A DNA stretch of 31,710 nucleotides from Lachnospiraceae bacterium UBA6987 (GCA_002449955.1 DJYD01000021.1:1-31710); one strand, 5' to 3'; counted from the first letter of the stretch, positions 7,332 through 14,887 are shown. The notes: a model not told the origin generated them from the letters alone. Translations and numbers: made by a program.

Positions 7332-9821
7332 TTATACATAACGGCCGGTGAGGCTGTCCGGATGATGCTTGATCTCCTCCGGCGTTCCGGAAGCGACGAT
7401 CCTTCCGCCCTCCATGCCGCCGCCGGGGCCCATATCCACGATATAGTCCGCGTTTCGAATGACGTCAAGATCATGTTCGATCACAATGACCGTTGCCCCC
7501 TGACTGATCAGATGGCGGAAGACGGCAAGGAGTGTCTGCACATCCAGAGGGTGCAGACCGATCGTGGGTTCATCAAAAACAAAGACAGAATCCGACTGAC
7601 CACGACCCATCTCACTGGCCAGCTTCAGCCGCTGCGCTTCGCCGCCGGACAGGCCGGGCGTTTCTTCACCGAGTGTCAGATAACCGAGGCCTAGGTCATG
7701 CAGCACCTGCAGGCGGCTGCTTACTGTCTTTAAGTCCGCACATTCCTGCAGGGCTTCATCAATGCTGAAGGTCATCAGTTCCGGCAGGGAAATACCGCTT
7801 TCTCTGCGGAAGGCACGGGCTTCCTTACGGTAGCGGGAACCGCCGCAGTCCGGGCAGGGAATATCGACATCGGGGAGGAACTGAACATCAAGGCTGATCT
7901 GCCCTGTTCCGTCACAGGTGGGGCAGCGAAGACTTCCTGTGTTATAGGAGAAATCGCTGGCCTTGCAGCCGGCTGCCTTCGCTTCTTTTGTCTTGGCGTA
8001 TACCTTGCGCAGCTCGTCATGGACGTTCGCATAAGTGGCTACAGTGGAGCGGACGTTGATGCCGATAGGGGTCGCATCGATCAGTTTAATGTGGGAAATC
8101 CCGTCTGCTTCAATGCGGCTCACATGCGGCGGCAGCTTTTTGCCCGAGACAGAAGCTTCAAGCGCAGGGATCAGGCTTTCCAGGATCATCGTTGTTTTAC
8201 CGGAGCCGGAGACGCCGGTGACAACCGAAAGCCTTCCTTTCGGAAATGCGGCTGATAATGGCTTTACGGTATGGATGGGCCCGGTCTCCATCCTGATGGT
8301 GCCAAGCGCAAAGAGCTCATCCCTGCTGACAGTGGGGCGGGGAAGGGCTCTGTTTTCCGGTAAGAGATAGGGGCCGATCATGGAGGAAGGATCTTTTGAG
8401 AGATCCTCGGGACTTCCCTTTGCAATGATTCTGCCGCCGCCGGCGCCGGCTTCGGGGCCGAGCTCGATCAGGTAGTCGGCATGAGAGAGGACCTGGGTAT
8501 CGTGGTCAACGAGCACGACCGTATTTCCGTCGGCAACGAGATCATCCATCACGCCCGTCAGGCCTTCAAGGTTGGAGGGATGCAGGCCGATGGACGGTTC
8601 GTCCAGGACATACAGAACGCCTGTTGTGCGGTTCCTTACGGCGCGGGCAAGCTGCGTGCGCTGCCGCTCGCCGGTGGAAAGCGTGGAGGCCGCCCGGTCA
8701 AGCGAAAGGTAGGAGAGGCCCAGGTCAACGAGCCTTCTTGCCGTATGCTGAAAAGCCTCGCAGATGCTGACAGCCATGGGACGCATCGCTTCCGGGAGCG
8801 ATCCAGGGACGCCGCGCACCCATTCGATCAGCTCGGACAGGGTGAAGGTGCAGACCTGATCTAAAGATGCGCCGCGCAGATGCAGCGAACGAGCACGTTC
8901 AGACAGGCGGGTGCCGCCGCACTCCGGACAAATATCCTCCTTCAGAAATTTATCCACGCGCTTCATGCCGGCTTCATCCTTGACCTTGCTTAACGCGTTC
9001 AGGACGGTCGCCGTAGCGCTGTAGTAGGTGAAATCCATCTCGCCCGCGCTGACGCTTTCCTTGCTTTTCGGGCGGTAGAAGATATGCTTTTTGACCATGG
9101 GGCCGTCATAGACAATGTCTTTTTCTTCCTCGGTCAGATCCTTGAACGGTACGTCAGTGCGTACGCCCATGGCACGGCAGACGTCGGTCATCAGCGACCA
9201 CATAAGGCTGTTCCAGGGGGCCACGGCGCCGCCGTCTATCGTCAGGTTTTCATCAGGGATCAGGGTAGAGCGGTCCACCGTCCGGACCGTTCCGGTGCCG
9301 CCGCAGCGTTTGCAGGCCCCTCCGCTGTTGAAGGCAAGATCCTCTGCCCCGATAACGGGGACGATTTCCCCGCAGACCGGGCAGCGCACTTCCTTTTCCG
9401 CGGCAAAATCAAGTGTCGGCGGAACCGGGTGGCCGTTTGGGCAGCGGTATTCGGAAAGACGGGAAAACATCAGGCGCAGACTGTTCAAAAGCTCCGTCAT
9501 GGTGCCGAAGGTGCTGCGGATTCCGGGAACGCCGGGACGCTGATGCAGTGCCAGCGCGGCAGGCACATAGCGCACGTCGTCGACCTGCGCGCGGGAGGCC
9601 TGTGTCATCCTCCGTCTGGTGTAGGTTGAGAGGGATTCGAGATAGCGTCTGGACCCTTCGGCATATAAGACACCGAGGGCAAGCGATGATTTTCCGGAGC
9701 CGGAGACGCCGGCTATGCCGACAATGCGGTTTAAAGGAATATTCACGTCCACATTCTTCAGGTTGTGAACGCGGGCACCGCGGATCTCGATATGGTCCGG
9801 GAGTGATTGATATCGTTCCAT
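7332..9821 (-). CDS. UvrA-like ABC ATPase (excinuclease subunit A paralogue)
   Basis: An 829-residue, soluble, tandem ABC protein of the UvrA superfamily. The first half has Walker A GVSGSGKSS (38-46), AEGSRRYLESLSTYTRR, zinc-binding CPVCG and CKRCGGTG, CPECGGTR, then signature LSTGERQR and LDEPSIGLHP. The second half has GVSGSGKTT, zinc-binding CPTCDGTG and CPDCGGSR, signature LSGGEAQRLKLA and DEPTIGLHP. At 829 residues it is shorter than housekeeping UvrA (about 940), in line with UvrA2-type paralogues linked to DNA damage or antibiotic tolerance. No uvrB or uvrC lies nearby, which argues against it being the canonical subunit. The ribosome site before this ATG is weak, so the start is slightly uncertain. 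A promoter is not clear. Confidence 0.9.
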   Translation of the reverse strand: MERYQSLPDHIEIRGARVHNLKNVDVNIPLNRIVGIAGVSGSGKSSLALGVLYAEGSRRYLESLSTYTRRRMTQASRAQVDDVRYVPAALALHQRPGVPGIRSTFGTMTELLNSLRLMFSRLSEYRCPNGHPVPPTLDFAAEKEVRCPVCGEIVPVIGAEDLAFNSGGACKRCGGTGTVRTVDRSTLIPDENLTIDGGAVAPWNSLMWSLMTDVCRAMGVRTDVPFKDLTEEEKDIVYDGPMVKKHIFYRPKSKESVSAGEMDFTYYSATATVLNALSKVKDEAGMKRVDKFLKEDICPECGGTRLSERARSLHLRGASLDQVCTFTLSELIEWVRGVPGSLPEAMRPMAVSICEAFQHTARRLVDLGLSYLSLDRAASTLSTGERQRTQLARAVRNRTTGVLYVLDEPSIGLHPSNLEGLTGVMDDLVADGNTVVLVDHDTQVLSHADYLIELGPEAGAGGGRIIAKGSPEDLSKDPSSMIGPYLLPENRALPRPTVSRDELFALGTIRMETGPIHTVKPLSAAFPKGRLSVVTGVSGSGKTTMILESLIPALEASVSGKKLPPHVSRIEADGISHIKLIDATPIGINVRSTVATYANVHDELRKVYAKTKEAKAAGCKASDFSYNTGSLRCPTCDGTGQISLDVQFLPDVDIPCPDCGGSRYRKEARAFRRESGISLPELMTFSIDEALQECADLKTVSSRLQVLHDLGLGYLTLGEETPGLSGGEAQRLKLASEMGRGQSDSVFVFDEPTIGLHPLDVQTLLAVFRHLISQGATVIVIEHDLDVIRNADYIVDMGPGGGMEGGRIVASGTPEEIKHHPDSLTGRYV

Positions 9822-9933
9822 AGAGGTTAAAAATATCCTTTTCAGAAGAAAGTTTTGGGTGTCATTTGACTATTGCTGGCTGTTCCTGTTGCATTTTACA
9901 ACAGAACTACAATAATAAAAAACAACACAAGAG

Positions 9934-9960
9934 AGGAGGCTCCGGCGATTCCGCCTCTTT
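9934..9960. terminator. Possible terminator downstream of the secreted protein gene
   Basis: AGGAGGC (9934-9940) pairs with GCCTCTT (9953-9959), with a loose loop. On the minus strand a T-rich stretch follows after about ten bases, which would end transcription coming from the gene at 10003-10806. Confidence 0.35.
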
Positions 9961-10002
9961 CTAAACGTAACTAAATAAAGGTAACTATATCTAAGTATAC
10001 GT

Positions 10003-10806
10003 CTATTGTTTCACGGGGTGGGAGCCTGTCCATGTGTTTCCTCCAAGGGCTGGAGACTGCCACCATAAAAAATCGCGAAAGATAAGATCTGCAGAAAGGA
10101 GAAAAAGCACATCGCTTCCATCTTCGGGTCCATACTGAAGTCGATATGCTCCGATACTTTCTCCGTTTTTATTCAGGTTATCGATAACTGCCAGGCATTG
10201 GTTCGCAGCTGCATTGATCGTATCGATATCTGGCATCGTTCCTTTTTCATCTTTATATGAAAGAGTTACTTGATAGCCTCCTAAAGAATACTCACTGCAC
10301 TCTGTAACTTCAAGCGACAGACCATTTTGCCGGAAGCTTTCTTTTAACACAGCAGCTGTTTCTTCTTTTGAGTGAGTGGGCTTGTGCTCTGAAATATAAA
10401 GTGATTCCGTATCATCTTCTGAAATAGTTGCAAAATTCATTAGTTGCTGATCATACAGGACAGTTCCGTTTGGACTGACGATCACTTGTCTAAGAGTAGA
10501 AAAACGATGGAAAAGCCGAGGACTTCTCATCGCCTCGAAGCGAGCCTGCTCTCTCTCCGCTCCGAGGAGAAGCAAGTCTTGGATCCCAAGATTTTTTTCT
10601 TGATCTGTTGTTGCTGTATAACAAACGATTCCGTCCTGGAAACTGATATTCTGCAACTGGATATATCCCTGAGATTGTAACTCTTCTTTCATCCGAGAAG
10701 ACAGTTCAGTAATGTTACTTTTGTCTATGGCCCTAACAGTAAAAAATGATATACTAAGGAATAATAATATTCCTGATACTGTAAATACTATTTTTTTAGT
10801 TCTCAT
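10003..10806 (-). CDS. Secreted or membrane-anchored protein, function unknown
   Basis: A 267-residue protein that I do not recognise. It starts with MRTKKIVFTVSGILLFLSISFFTV, a typical signal peptide or membrane anchor, followed by an extracellular-looking domain rich in polar residues (about 30-267). There is no Cys lipobox. The middle has two similar-looking segments ending in short strands, but I could not confirm an internal repeat. The start at 10804-10806 has AGAGG seven bases upstream; an ATG 18 bases earlier has no site. Base composition is clearly more AT-rich than the flanking genes. An IS3 remnant lies directly upstream, so the gene was probably acquired or was exposed by rearrangement. 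Confidence 0.6.
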   Translation of the reverse strand: MRTKKIVFTVSGILLFLSISFFTVRAIDKSNITELSSRMKEELQSQGYIQLQNISFQDGIVCYTATTDQEKNLGIQDLLLLGAEREQARFEAMRSPRLFHRFSTLRQVIVSPNGTVLYDQQLMNFATISEDDTESLYISEHKPTHSKEETAAVLKESFRQNGLSLEVTECSEYSLGGYQVTLSYKDEKGTMPDIDTINAAANQCLAVIDNLNKNGESIGAYRLQYGPEDGSDVLFLLSADLIFRDFLWWQSPALGGNTWTGSHPVKQ

Positions 10807-10820
10807 ATTTCTACCTCTAA

Positions 10821-11045
10821 TCATATGAAATGTTTTTTCACTGGACTGGTCATCTATTTTGTAGTGGGCTTTTATGCCATATACTTACTCGCTGACTATC
10901 CAGCTTTTTGGCCCAGCTTCTTCATCCTGTAGGCTGCCGGGCTCATGTAACCCGGGCTCCTGTGAAGTCTTTTCCGGTTGTAAAAGACTTCAATGTAATA
11001 AAACAGATCCCTTTCTACGTCTTGTATTGTAGCATACTCCCGCCG
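10821..11045 (-). mobile_element. Right-end remnant of an IS3-type element
   Basis: This stretch contains the last part of a transposase and the sequence out to a probable terminal repeat at about 10821-10846. That end shares ATATG near the tip and ACTGGAC about 10 bases further in with the start of the IS3-type element at 31441-31464. Everything upstream of the transposase tail has been lost or replaced by unrelated sequence at about 11045. Boundaries are approximate. Confidence 0.55.
10896..11045 (-). pseudogene. IS3-family transposase OrfB, C-terminal fragment
   Basis: About 48 codons encode EYATIQDVERDLFYYIEVFY and then NRKRLHRSPGYMSPAAYR, the characteristic end of the IS3 integrase-type (DDE) OrfB. 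The frame stays open upstream to an ATG at 11159, but those residues are not transposase-like and the catalytic D, D and E positions are missing. The fragment cannot be active. The upstream junction near 11045 abuts hairpin-rich non-coding sequence. Confidence 0.8.
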
Positions 11046-11165
11046 ATAAAAATACTTGTTTTTCAAAAAAAGAAAACGGCAGGAAAGTCGCCATTGCCCT
11101 GACTGATTTCCTACCGTTATCTGTTGAAGCCTGACGTAACTCGCATAACTCAGCCCCAAAATGCA

Positions 11166-11193
11166 CGAAAACCGTTGCCACTCAACGGTTTTC
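11166..11193. terminator. Bidirectional terminator-like hairpin
   Basis: GAAAACCGTTG (11167-11177) pairs perfectly with CAACGGTTTTC (11183-11193) around the loop CCACT. The A-run in the 5' arm and T-run in the 3' arm on either strand are the layout of a two-way intrinsic terminator. Confidence 0.55.
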
Positions 11194-11197
11194 TGCG

Positions 11198-11214
11198 TGG
11201 AGCATAGGGGATTC
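11198..11214 (-). repeat. Duplicate of the tRNA-Ala 3' end (direct repeat copy 1)
   Basis: Seventeen bases, TGGAGCATAGGGGATTC on the plus strand, are identical to 11381-11397, the 3' end of the tRNA-Ala gene. The next bases also look like a T-arm that has lost its loop. Duplicated tRNA 3' ends often mark integration sites of mobile elements. Here no integrase is present and the copies are only 183 bases apart. Confidence 0.7.
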
Positions 11215-11300
11215 CCCGACTCGGCGCCGGGGGCGCCTCGCTGGATAGTTCCGGCAGCTGCATCTCAGCGCCTTGCAGGCTCGATCTGCAGGCCGTCACA

Positions 11301-11321
11301 GAGAACCCCTGCGGGGTTCTC
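11301..11321. repeat. 9-bp perfect hairpin
   Basis: GAGAACCCC (11301-11309) and GGGGTTCTC (11313-11321) flank TGC. No T-tract follows on either strand, so a terminator role is doubtful. Confidence 0.6.
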
Positions 11322-11335
11322 ATCCCTCCCGCATA

Positions 11336-11379
11336 TTTTTATTGCCTCAGATGCCGGAAGGCATCTGAGGCAATAAAAA
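11336..11379. repeat. 20-bp-arm perfect palindrome with GGAA loop
   Basis: Bases 11336-11355 are the exact reverse complement of 11360-11379, separated by GGAA. On both strands the T-run is at the 5' side and the A-run at the 3' side, the reverse of an intrinsic terminator. It sits one base beyond the tRNA-Ala 3' end. Confidence 0.85.
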
Positions 11380-11380
11380 A

Positions 11381-11453
11381 TGGAGCATAGGGGATTCGAA
11401 CCCCTGACCTCCACACTGCCAGTGTGGCGCGCTCCCAGCTGCGCTAATGCCCC
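11381..11453 (-). tRNA. tRNA-Ala, anticodon GGC
   Basis: Read on the minus strand, this 73-base gene folds into a standard cloverleaf. The acceptor GGGGCAT pairs with ATGCTCC. The D-arm is AGCGCAGCTGGGAGCGCG. The anticodon stem CCACA/TGTGG encloses loop CTGGCAG with anticodon GGC. The T-arm is GGGGTTCGAATCCCC. Discriminator A73 is at 11381. The terminal CCA is not fully encoded, so it would be added by tRNA nucleotidyltransferase. A run of six T follows at once on the minus strand. Confidence 0.95.
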
Positions 11454-11464
11454 AGACGAGGAGT

Positions 11465-11492
11465 ATTGTATCACAGTGCAAAAAAAATGCAA
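11465..11492 (-). promoter_or_regulatory. Promoter of tRNA-Ala
   Basis: On the minus strand TTGCAT (11487-11492), a 16-base spacer and TACAAT (11465-11470) end about a dozen bases before the first tRNA base, giving a very short 5' leader. Confidence 0.55.
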
Positions 11493-11568
11493 GCACTTTT
11501 TTCAGAAAAAACAAAAAGGTTAAAATAAGCAGAAAAGCTGGCTTTTTCAACAAAAAACAGTACCGGTG

Positions 11569-11597
11569 TTGGCAAAATGGTACTAATTTGCTACAAT
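11569..11597 (+). promoter_or_regulatory. Promoter of the M20 amidohydrolase gene
   Basis: TTGGCA (11569-11574), a 17-base spacer and TACAAT (11592-11597) form a strong sigma-A promoter 31 bases before the GTG start. Confidence 0.7.
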
Positions 11598-11628
11598 AAA
11601 CTATCATATGCTTTAGGGAGGCACGGAT

Positions 11629-13011
11629 GTGAGCAGGGCAAGTCAGGTAATCGAAGCGAAAGCCGCCGAATTGAATGCGGCCGCAGATGCCATATGGGAA
11701 ACCCCGGAGTTGGCGTTCACCGAATATCAGTCGGCAAAAATATTGATCGATTTTCTTCGCAAAGAAGGATTTACAGTAGAAGAGGAACTGGCAGGGATCC
11801 GTACGGCATTTTCCGGACGATTTGGTCACGGGAGGCCGGTGCTCGGTGTATTAGGCGAATTCGATGCGTTAAGCGGTTTGGGCCAGGAGGCGGGAGCCCT
11901 TGAGAAAAAGCCGAACGGCAAAACGGCCGGGCAGGGCTGCGGTCACAATCTGCTCGGCGTGGGCTCTCTTGCGGCGGCGCTTGCTGTGAAGCGATATCTG
12001 GAAGAAACCGGCGCGGAGGGAACGATCGTTTACTATGGCTGCCCCGGTGAGGAAGGCGGCTCCGGCAAAGCCTTCATGGCCAGAGACCATGTCTTTGATG
12101 AACTGGATGCGGCAGTGAGCTGGCATCCTGCCATCATCAATAAAGTACGAACGAGTTCGTCACTCGCCAATTATCAGATCCTGTTTAAATTTGACGGCAC
12201 GGCGGCGCACGCGGCAGCCAATCCTGACATGGGACGAAGCGCATTAGACGCGCTCGAGCTTATGAATATCGGCGTGCAGTTCCTCAGAGAACATATGCCG
12301 TCCTCCGCACGGATACACTATTCCATCATTGATGCCGGAGGCATTTCCCCGAATGTTGTTCAACCGCATGCCGAGGCGCTTTACCTGATCCGTGCCACCA
12401 CGAATGATGGTGTCCGGGCGCTGTATGAGCGTGTTCTGAAAATTGCGGAAGGCGCGGCGCTGATGACGGAAACAAAGGAGAGTCACGAGTTTGTCAAAGC
12501 CTGTTCGAATCTGGTGATGAACGATACCCTGCAGCGGGAAATGGACCGTATCATGCAGCAGATCGCTCCGCCGGTTCCGGATGAAAACGATATGGAATAT
12601 GCGCGTGAGCTGACCAAGCGGACGCTCATGGGCGCAAAACATGCGAACCCGGACGATCCGTATGCCTATAAAAAGCTTCCCTACGATTTCAAGGAGGGAG
12701 AAACTGCCGGTGCCGGGTCTACGGATGTCGGCGACGTGAGCTGGATCTGCCCGCTTGCGCAGCTGTCAGCAGCAACCTGGTGCCTGGGCACGCCCGGCCA
12801 TTCCTGGCAGGTGGTTGCGCAGGGGAAGCTTGCAGCAGCCAAAGCGGCTATGCGCTATGCCGGCGTCATCATGGGAGAGACGTTAATCAGCCTGCTGGAA
12901 AACCCGGCGCTTCTGGAAAAGGCTAAGGAAGAATTTCGCGACCGTGTGGGAAAGGGGTACGTCGCCCCGATCCCTGTAGGCGTAAAGCCCCGCGCTCTGA
13001 GTGATTTGTGA
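11629..13011 (+). CDS. M20-family amidohydrolase, AbgB-like
   Basis: A 460-residue cytoplasmic metallopeptidase of the M20/AbgB group, whose best-known member is a subunit that cleaves p-aminobenzoyl-glutamate. Metal and catalytic signatures are GEFDALSG, GCGHNLLG, YGCPGEEGGSGK, WHPA and the dimerisation-domain DGTAAHAAANPDMGRSALDA. The late histidine is in LGTPGHSWQ. The start is GTG at 11629-11631, fixed by GGGAGG seven bases upstream; the ATG two bases earlier runs straight into a stop. The true substrate may be another N-acyl amino acid or peptide. It has its own promoter and precedes an MTA/SAH nucleosidase gene by 33 bases, so the two are probably co-transcribed. Confidence 0.88.
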   Translation: MSRASQVIEAKAAELNAAADAIWETPELAFTEYQSAKILIDFLRKEGFTVEEELAGIRTAFSGRFGHGRPVLGVLGEFDALSGLGQEAGALEKKPNGKTAGQGCGHNLLGVGSLAAALAVKRYLEETGAEGTIVYYGCPGEEGGSGKAFMARDHVFDELDAAVSWHPAIINKVRTSSSLANYQILFKFDGTAAHAAANPDMGRSALDALELMNIGVQFLREHMPSSARIHYSIIDAGGISPNVVQPHAEALYLIRATTNDGVRALYERVLKIAEGAALMTETKESHEFVKACSNLVMNDTLQREMDRIMQQIAPPVPDENDMEYARELTKRTLMGAKHANPDDPYAYKKLPYDFKEGETAGAGSTDVGDVSWICPLAQLSAATWCLGTPGHSWQVVAQGKLAAAKAAMRYAGVIMGETLISLLENPALLEKAKEEFRDRVGKGYVAPIPVGVKPRALSDL

Positions 13012-13044
13012 GAAAACAGAAGCGGCCGCTTAGGAAGGTAGGGA

Positions 13045-13731
13045 ATGATGAAAAGAATTGGTATGATTGTAGCCGTGGAAATGGACGCCGTCCTGTCCCT
13101 ATACGGCTCCCCGAAGGGACAGGAAAAGAAAGCCGGCTATACCGTGCTTTGCTATGAAAACGAATCCTATGCGCTCTATGTTGTGAACAGCGGCGCGGGC
13201 GAGATCGCCGCGGCCGCAGCAACAGAGCTCCTGATCACCGCTTATGCGGTGGAGATGATCGTGAATTTCGGCGTAGTCGGAGGCCTTACGGAAGAAATGA
13301 CCATGGCGAGAACGGTCATCGTAGAGCGCGTGGTTCATACGGATTTCGATACCAGCGACTGGGACGGCTGCGAACCCGGTCGCTATGCGGCCTATCCGAC
13401 CCGTTATATCCCGGCGGATCCAGAGCTGGTCAAAAAGGCGATTACGGCAGCGCCGGAGCTGATCCCGGTTACCTGTGCGTCGGCTGATAAGTTTGTGGCC
13501 GGCGAAGAGAAAAAACGTGCCCTGCATCAGGCTTTCGATGCAGATATCTGTGAAATGGAAGCGGCCGGCATACTGCTTACGGCAAGGCGCGCAGGCATTC
13601 CCTGCCTGATGATCAAGGCGGTATCCGACGGCATCACCGGCGGAGCCGAAGAGTTCATGAACGAAGTCCTCCGGTCCTCCGGGATCTGTCTTGAAGTGAC
13701 GGACCGGATCATACGGTCGCTTCACCGATAA
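13045..13731 (+). CDS. mtnN: 5'-methylthioadenosine/S-adenosylhomocysteine nucleosidase
   Basis: A 228-residue purine-nucleoside-phosphorylase-fold protein that fits the MTA/SAH nucleosidase (Pfs) family. These enzymes hydrolyse the glycosidic bond of methylthioadenosine and S-adenosylhomocysteine. Family positions seen are the N-terminal GMIVAVEMDAV, VNFGVVGGL, the substrate-binding CEMEAAGI and the catalytic-Asp motif AVSDG near the C-terminus. It is somewhat divergent, so a related nucleosidase activity is possible. AGGAAGG/GGGA precede two adjacent ATG codons (13045 and 13048); either could be the start. The stop codon lies inside a terminator hairpin, so transcription probably ends here. 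Confidence 0.85.
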   Translation: MMKRIGMIVAVEMDAVLSLYGSPKGQEKKAGYTVLCYENESYALYVVNSGAGEIAAAAATELLITAYAVEMIVNFGVVGGLTEEMTMARTVIVERVVHTDFDTSDWDGCEPGRYAAYPTRYIPADPELVKKAITAAPELIPVTCASADKFVAGEEKKRALHQAFDADICEMEAAGILLTARRAGIPCLMIKAVSDGITGGAEEFMNEVLRSSGICLEVTDRIIRSLHR

Positions 13732-13750
13732 GAGTCTTATATCGGTTTTC
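13724..13750 (+). terminator. Intrinsic terminator overlapping the nucleosidase stop codon
   Basis: ACCGATA (13724-13730) pairs with TATCGGT (13740-13746) and TTTC follows. The stop codon TAA at 13729-13731 lies in the left arm. Confidence 0.55.
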
Positions 13751-13796
13751 GGTACAGGGCGTGTTTCGGATAATACTATGCAAACAGCCCGCTTTA

Positions 13797-13805
13797 TGCT
13801 ACAAT
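13797..13805 (+). promoter_or_regulatory. Extended -10 promoter element for the oxidoreductase gene
   Basis: TGCTACAAT is an extended -10 box 65 bases before the start codon. No good -35 is present at 16-18 bases upstream, which fits an extended -10 promoter. Confidence 0.4.
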
Positions 13806-13870
13806 AGCAAAGCGCATCTCAGGTATCCGGAAGAAAAGCCCGGATCAGAGCAGCAAGAAAGGGAAGAGCA

Positions 13871-14887
13871 ATGCTGAAGCTTGGAATCATCGGATGCGGG
13901 ACCATGGGCAAGGCCCATGCCGCAAGCGCGAAGGACAGCTCGTACGTGCGCGTAACGGCGGTCTGCGATGTCTTTCCGGAGGCGGCAAAGAGCCTTGCGG
14001 AGCAGATGAACGCGGCAGCCTACACCGACGTGCAGACCATGCTGGATAAGGAAGAACTTGATGCGGTCATCATTGCCACGCCGGACGGTCTGCATGCGGA
14101 ACCGTTCATCGCCTGCTGCAAAGCGAAGAAGGCTATCATGCTGGAAAAGCCGTTTGCGACAGATCCCGAAGACGGAAAACGGATGATCGCCGCCATGAAG
14201 GAGAACGGAAACCTGGTCCAAATGGCGCATCTGTTCCGTTTCCTGCCTTTCTACATCAATATGAAAAATGCGGCGGAAAGCGGTGAGCTCGGGGAACTGA
14301 TTTCCTCGTCCGGCACCTCGATTGACCGGATTTTCGTCCCGACGAAGATGCTGAAATGGGCAGGGAAGACCTCGCCTTCCTGGTTTCTTCTGTCGCACCT
14401 GATCGATGCGATCCTCTGGATCTTTGCCGAAAAACCGGTCAAGGTCCGCGCAACAGGCATCAAGAAAAAACTGGTTTCGATGGGGATCGATACCTATGAC
14501 GTGGTTAAGGCCGAAGTGACGTTAGCAAGCGGTGCGGTGTGCAGCTTCGAAGGAAACTGGATCTATCCGAACTCCTGGCCCATCATGGCGGGAGTTATGA
14601 TGTCGGTGACCGGTACGGAAGGGACCATTTCCACGAATACCATGGATCCCATCATGCAGAAGGGGACAGCTTCGGAATACAGCATCCCCGGCATTCTGGA
14701 ATACGAGATCGGCGGGTACAGAGTGGGGCTCAGACGCAACATGCTGGAAGCCTTTGCCCGCACAATCTTAAACAAAACGGAAACAGTGGCGCCGGCTGAG
14801 GACGGCTACGAAGCGATGAAGGTCCTGTGTGCGATCGACAGATCCATGCAGGAGGGCGGAAGAGAAGTCCTGCTGGAACAGGACTGA
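13871..14887 (+). CDS. Gfo/Idh/MocA-family oxidoreductase
   Basis: A 338-residue NAD(P)-dependent dehydrogenase of the glucose-fructose oxidoreductase/inositol dehydrogenase family. The Rossmann dinucleotide motif GIIGCGTMGKAHA starts at residue 5, ADAVIIATPDGLHAE-like sequence follows, and the hallmark EKP occurs in MLEKPFATDPEDG. The C-terminal substrate domain begins near residue 125. Such enzymes oxidise or epimerise sugars or cyclitols; the substrate is not evident. GGGAAGAG precedes the ATG by a short spacer. The next gene (DegV family) starts 23 bases after the stop on the same strand and is likely co-transcribed, though a functional link is not obvious. Confidence 0.88.
   Translation: MLKLGIIGCGTMGKAHAASAKDSSYVRVTAVCDVFPEAAKSLAEQMNAAAYTDVQTMLDKEELDAVIIATPDGLHAEPFIACCKAKKAIMLEKPFATDPEDGKRMIAAMKENGNLVQMAHLFRFLPFYINMKNAAESGELGELISSSGTSIDRIFVPTKMLKWAGKTSPSWFLLSHLIDAILWIFAEKPVKVRATGIKKKLVSMGIDTYDVVKAEVTLASGAVCSFEGNWIYPNSWPIMAGVMMSVTGTEGTISTNTMDPIMQKGTASEYSIPGILEYEIGGYRVGLRRNMLEAFARTILNKTETVAPAEDGYEAMKVLCAIDRSMQEGGREVLLEQD

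Larger units (their letters stand above)
11198..11380. other. Structured non-coding segment beside tRNA-Ala
   Basis: No credible gene is present, but inverted repeats are dense. GGCGCC repeats flank GGG at 11223-11237. A 9-bp stem lies at 11301-11309 with 11313-11321. A 20-bp-arm palindrome lies at 11336-11379. The segment is bounded by the partial tRNA copy on one side and the real tRNA on the other. It could be the scar of an excised element or a family of tRNA-associated repeats. I do not recognise it as a known RNA class. Confidence 0.4.

Noticed and set aside
11198..11270. A second complete tRNA gene
   Set aside because: Only the 3' part matches; there is no acceptor 5' strand or anticodon arm at the right distance, and the T-loop bases are missing.
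11161..11376. 71-codon plus-strand frame in the hairpin block
   Set aside because: It starts inside a terminator hairpin, has no ribosome site and runs through several inverted repeats.
11336..11379. Intrinsic terminator for the tRNA
   Set aside because: The T-run is on the wrong side of the stem on both strands, so it is reported as a palindrome instead.
11161..11400. CRISPR array or direct-repeat array
   Set aside because: The repeats here are inverted, not regularly spaced direct repeats, and no cas genes are present.
11265..11492. Small minus-strand frame reading through the tRNA
   Set aside because: It includes the peptide ALAQLGARHTGSVEVRGSNP, which is a translation of tRNA-Ala; a well-known false gene.
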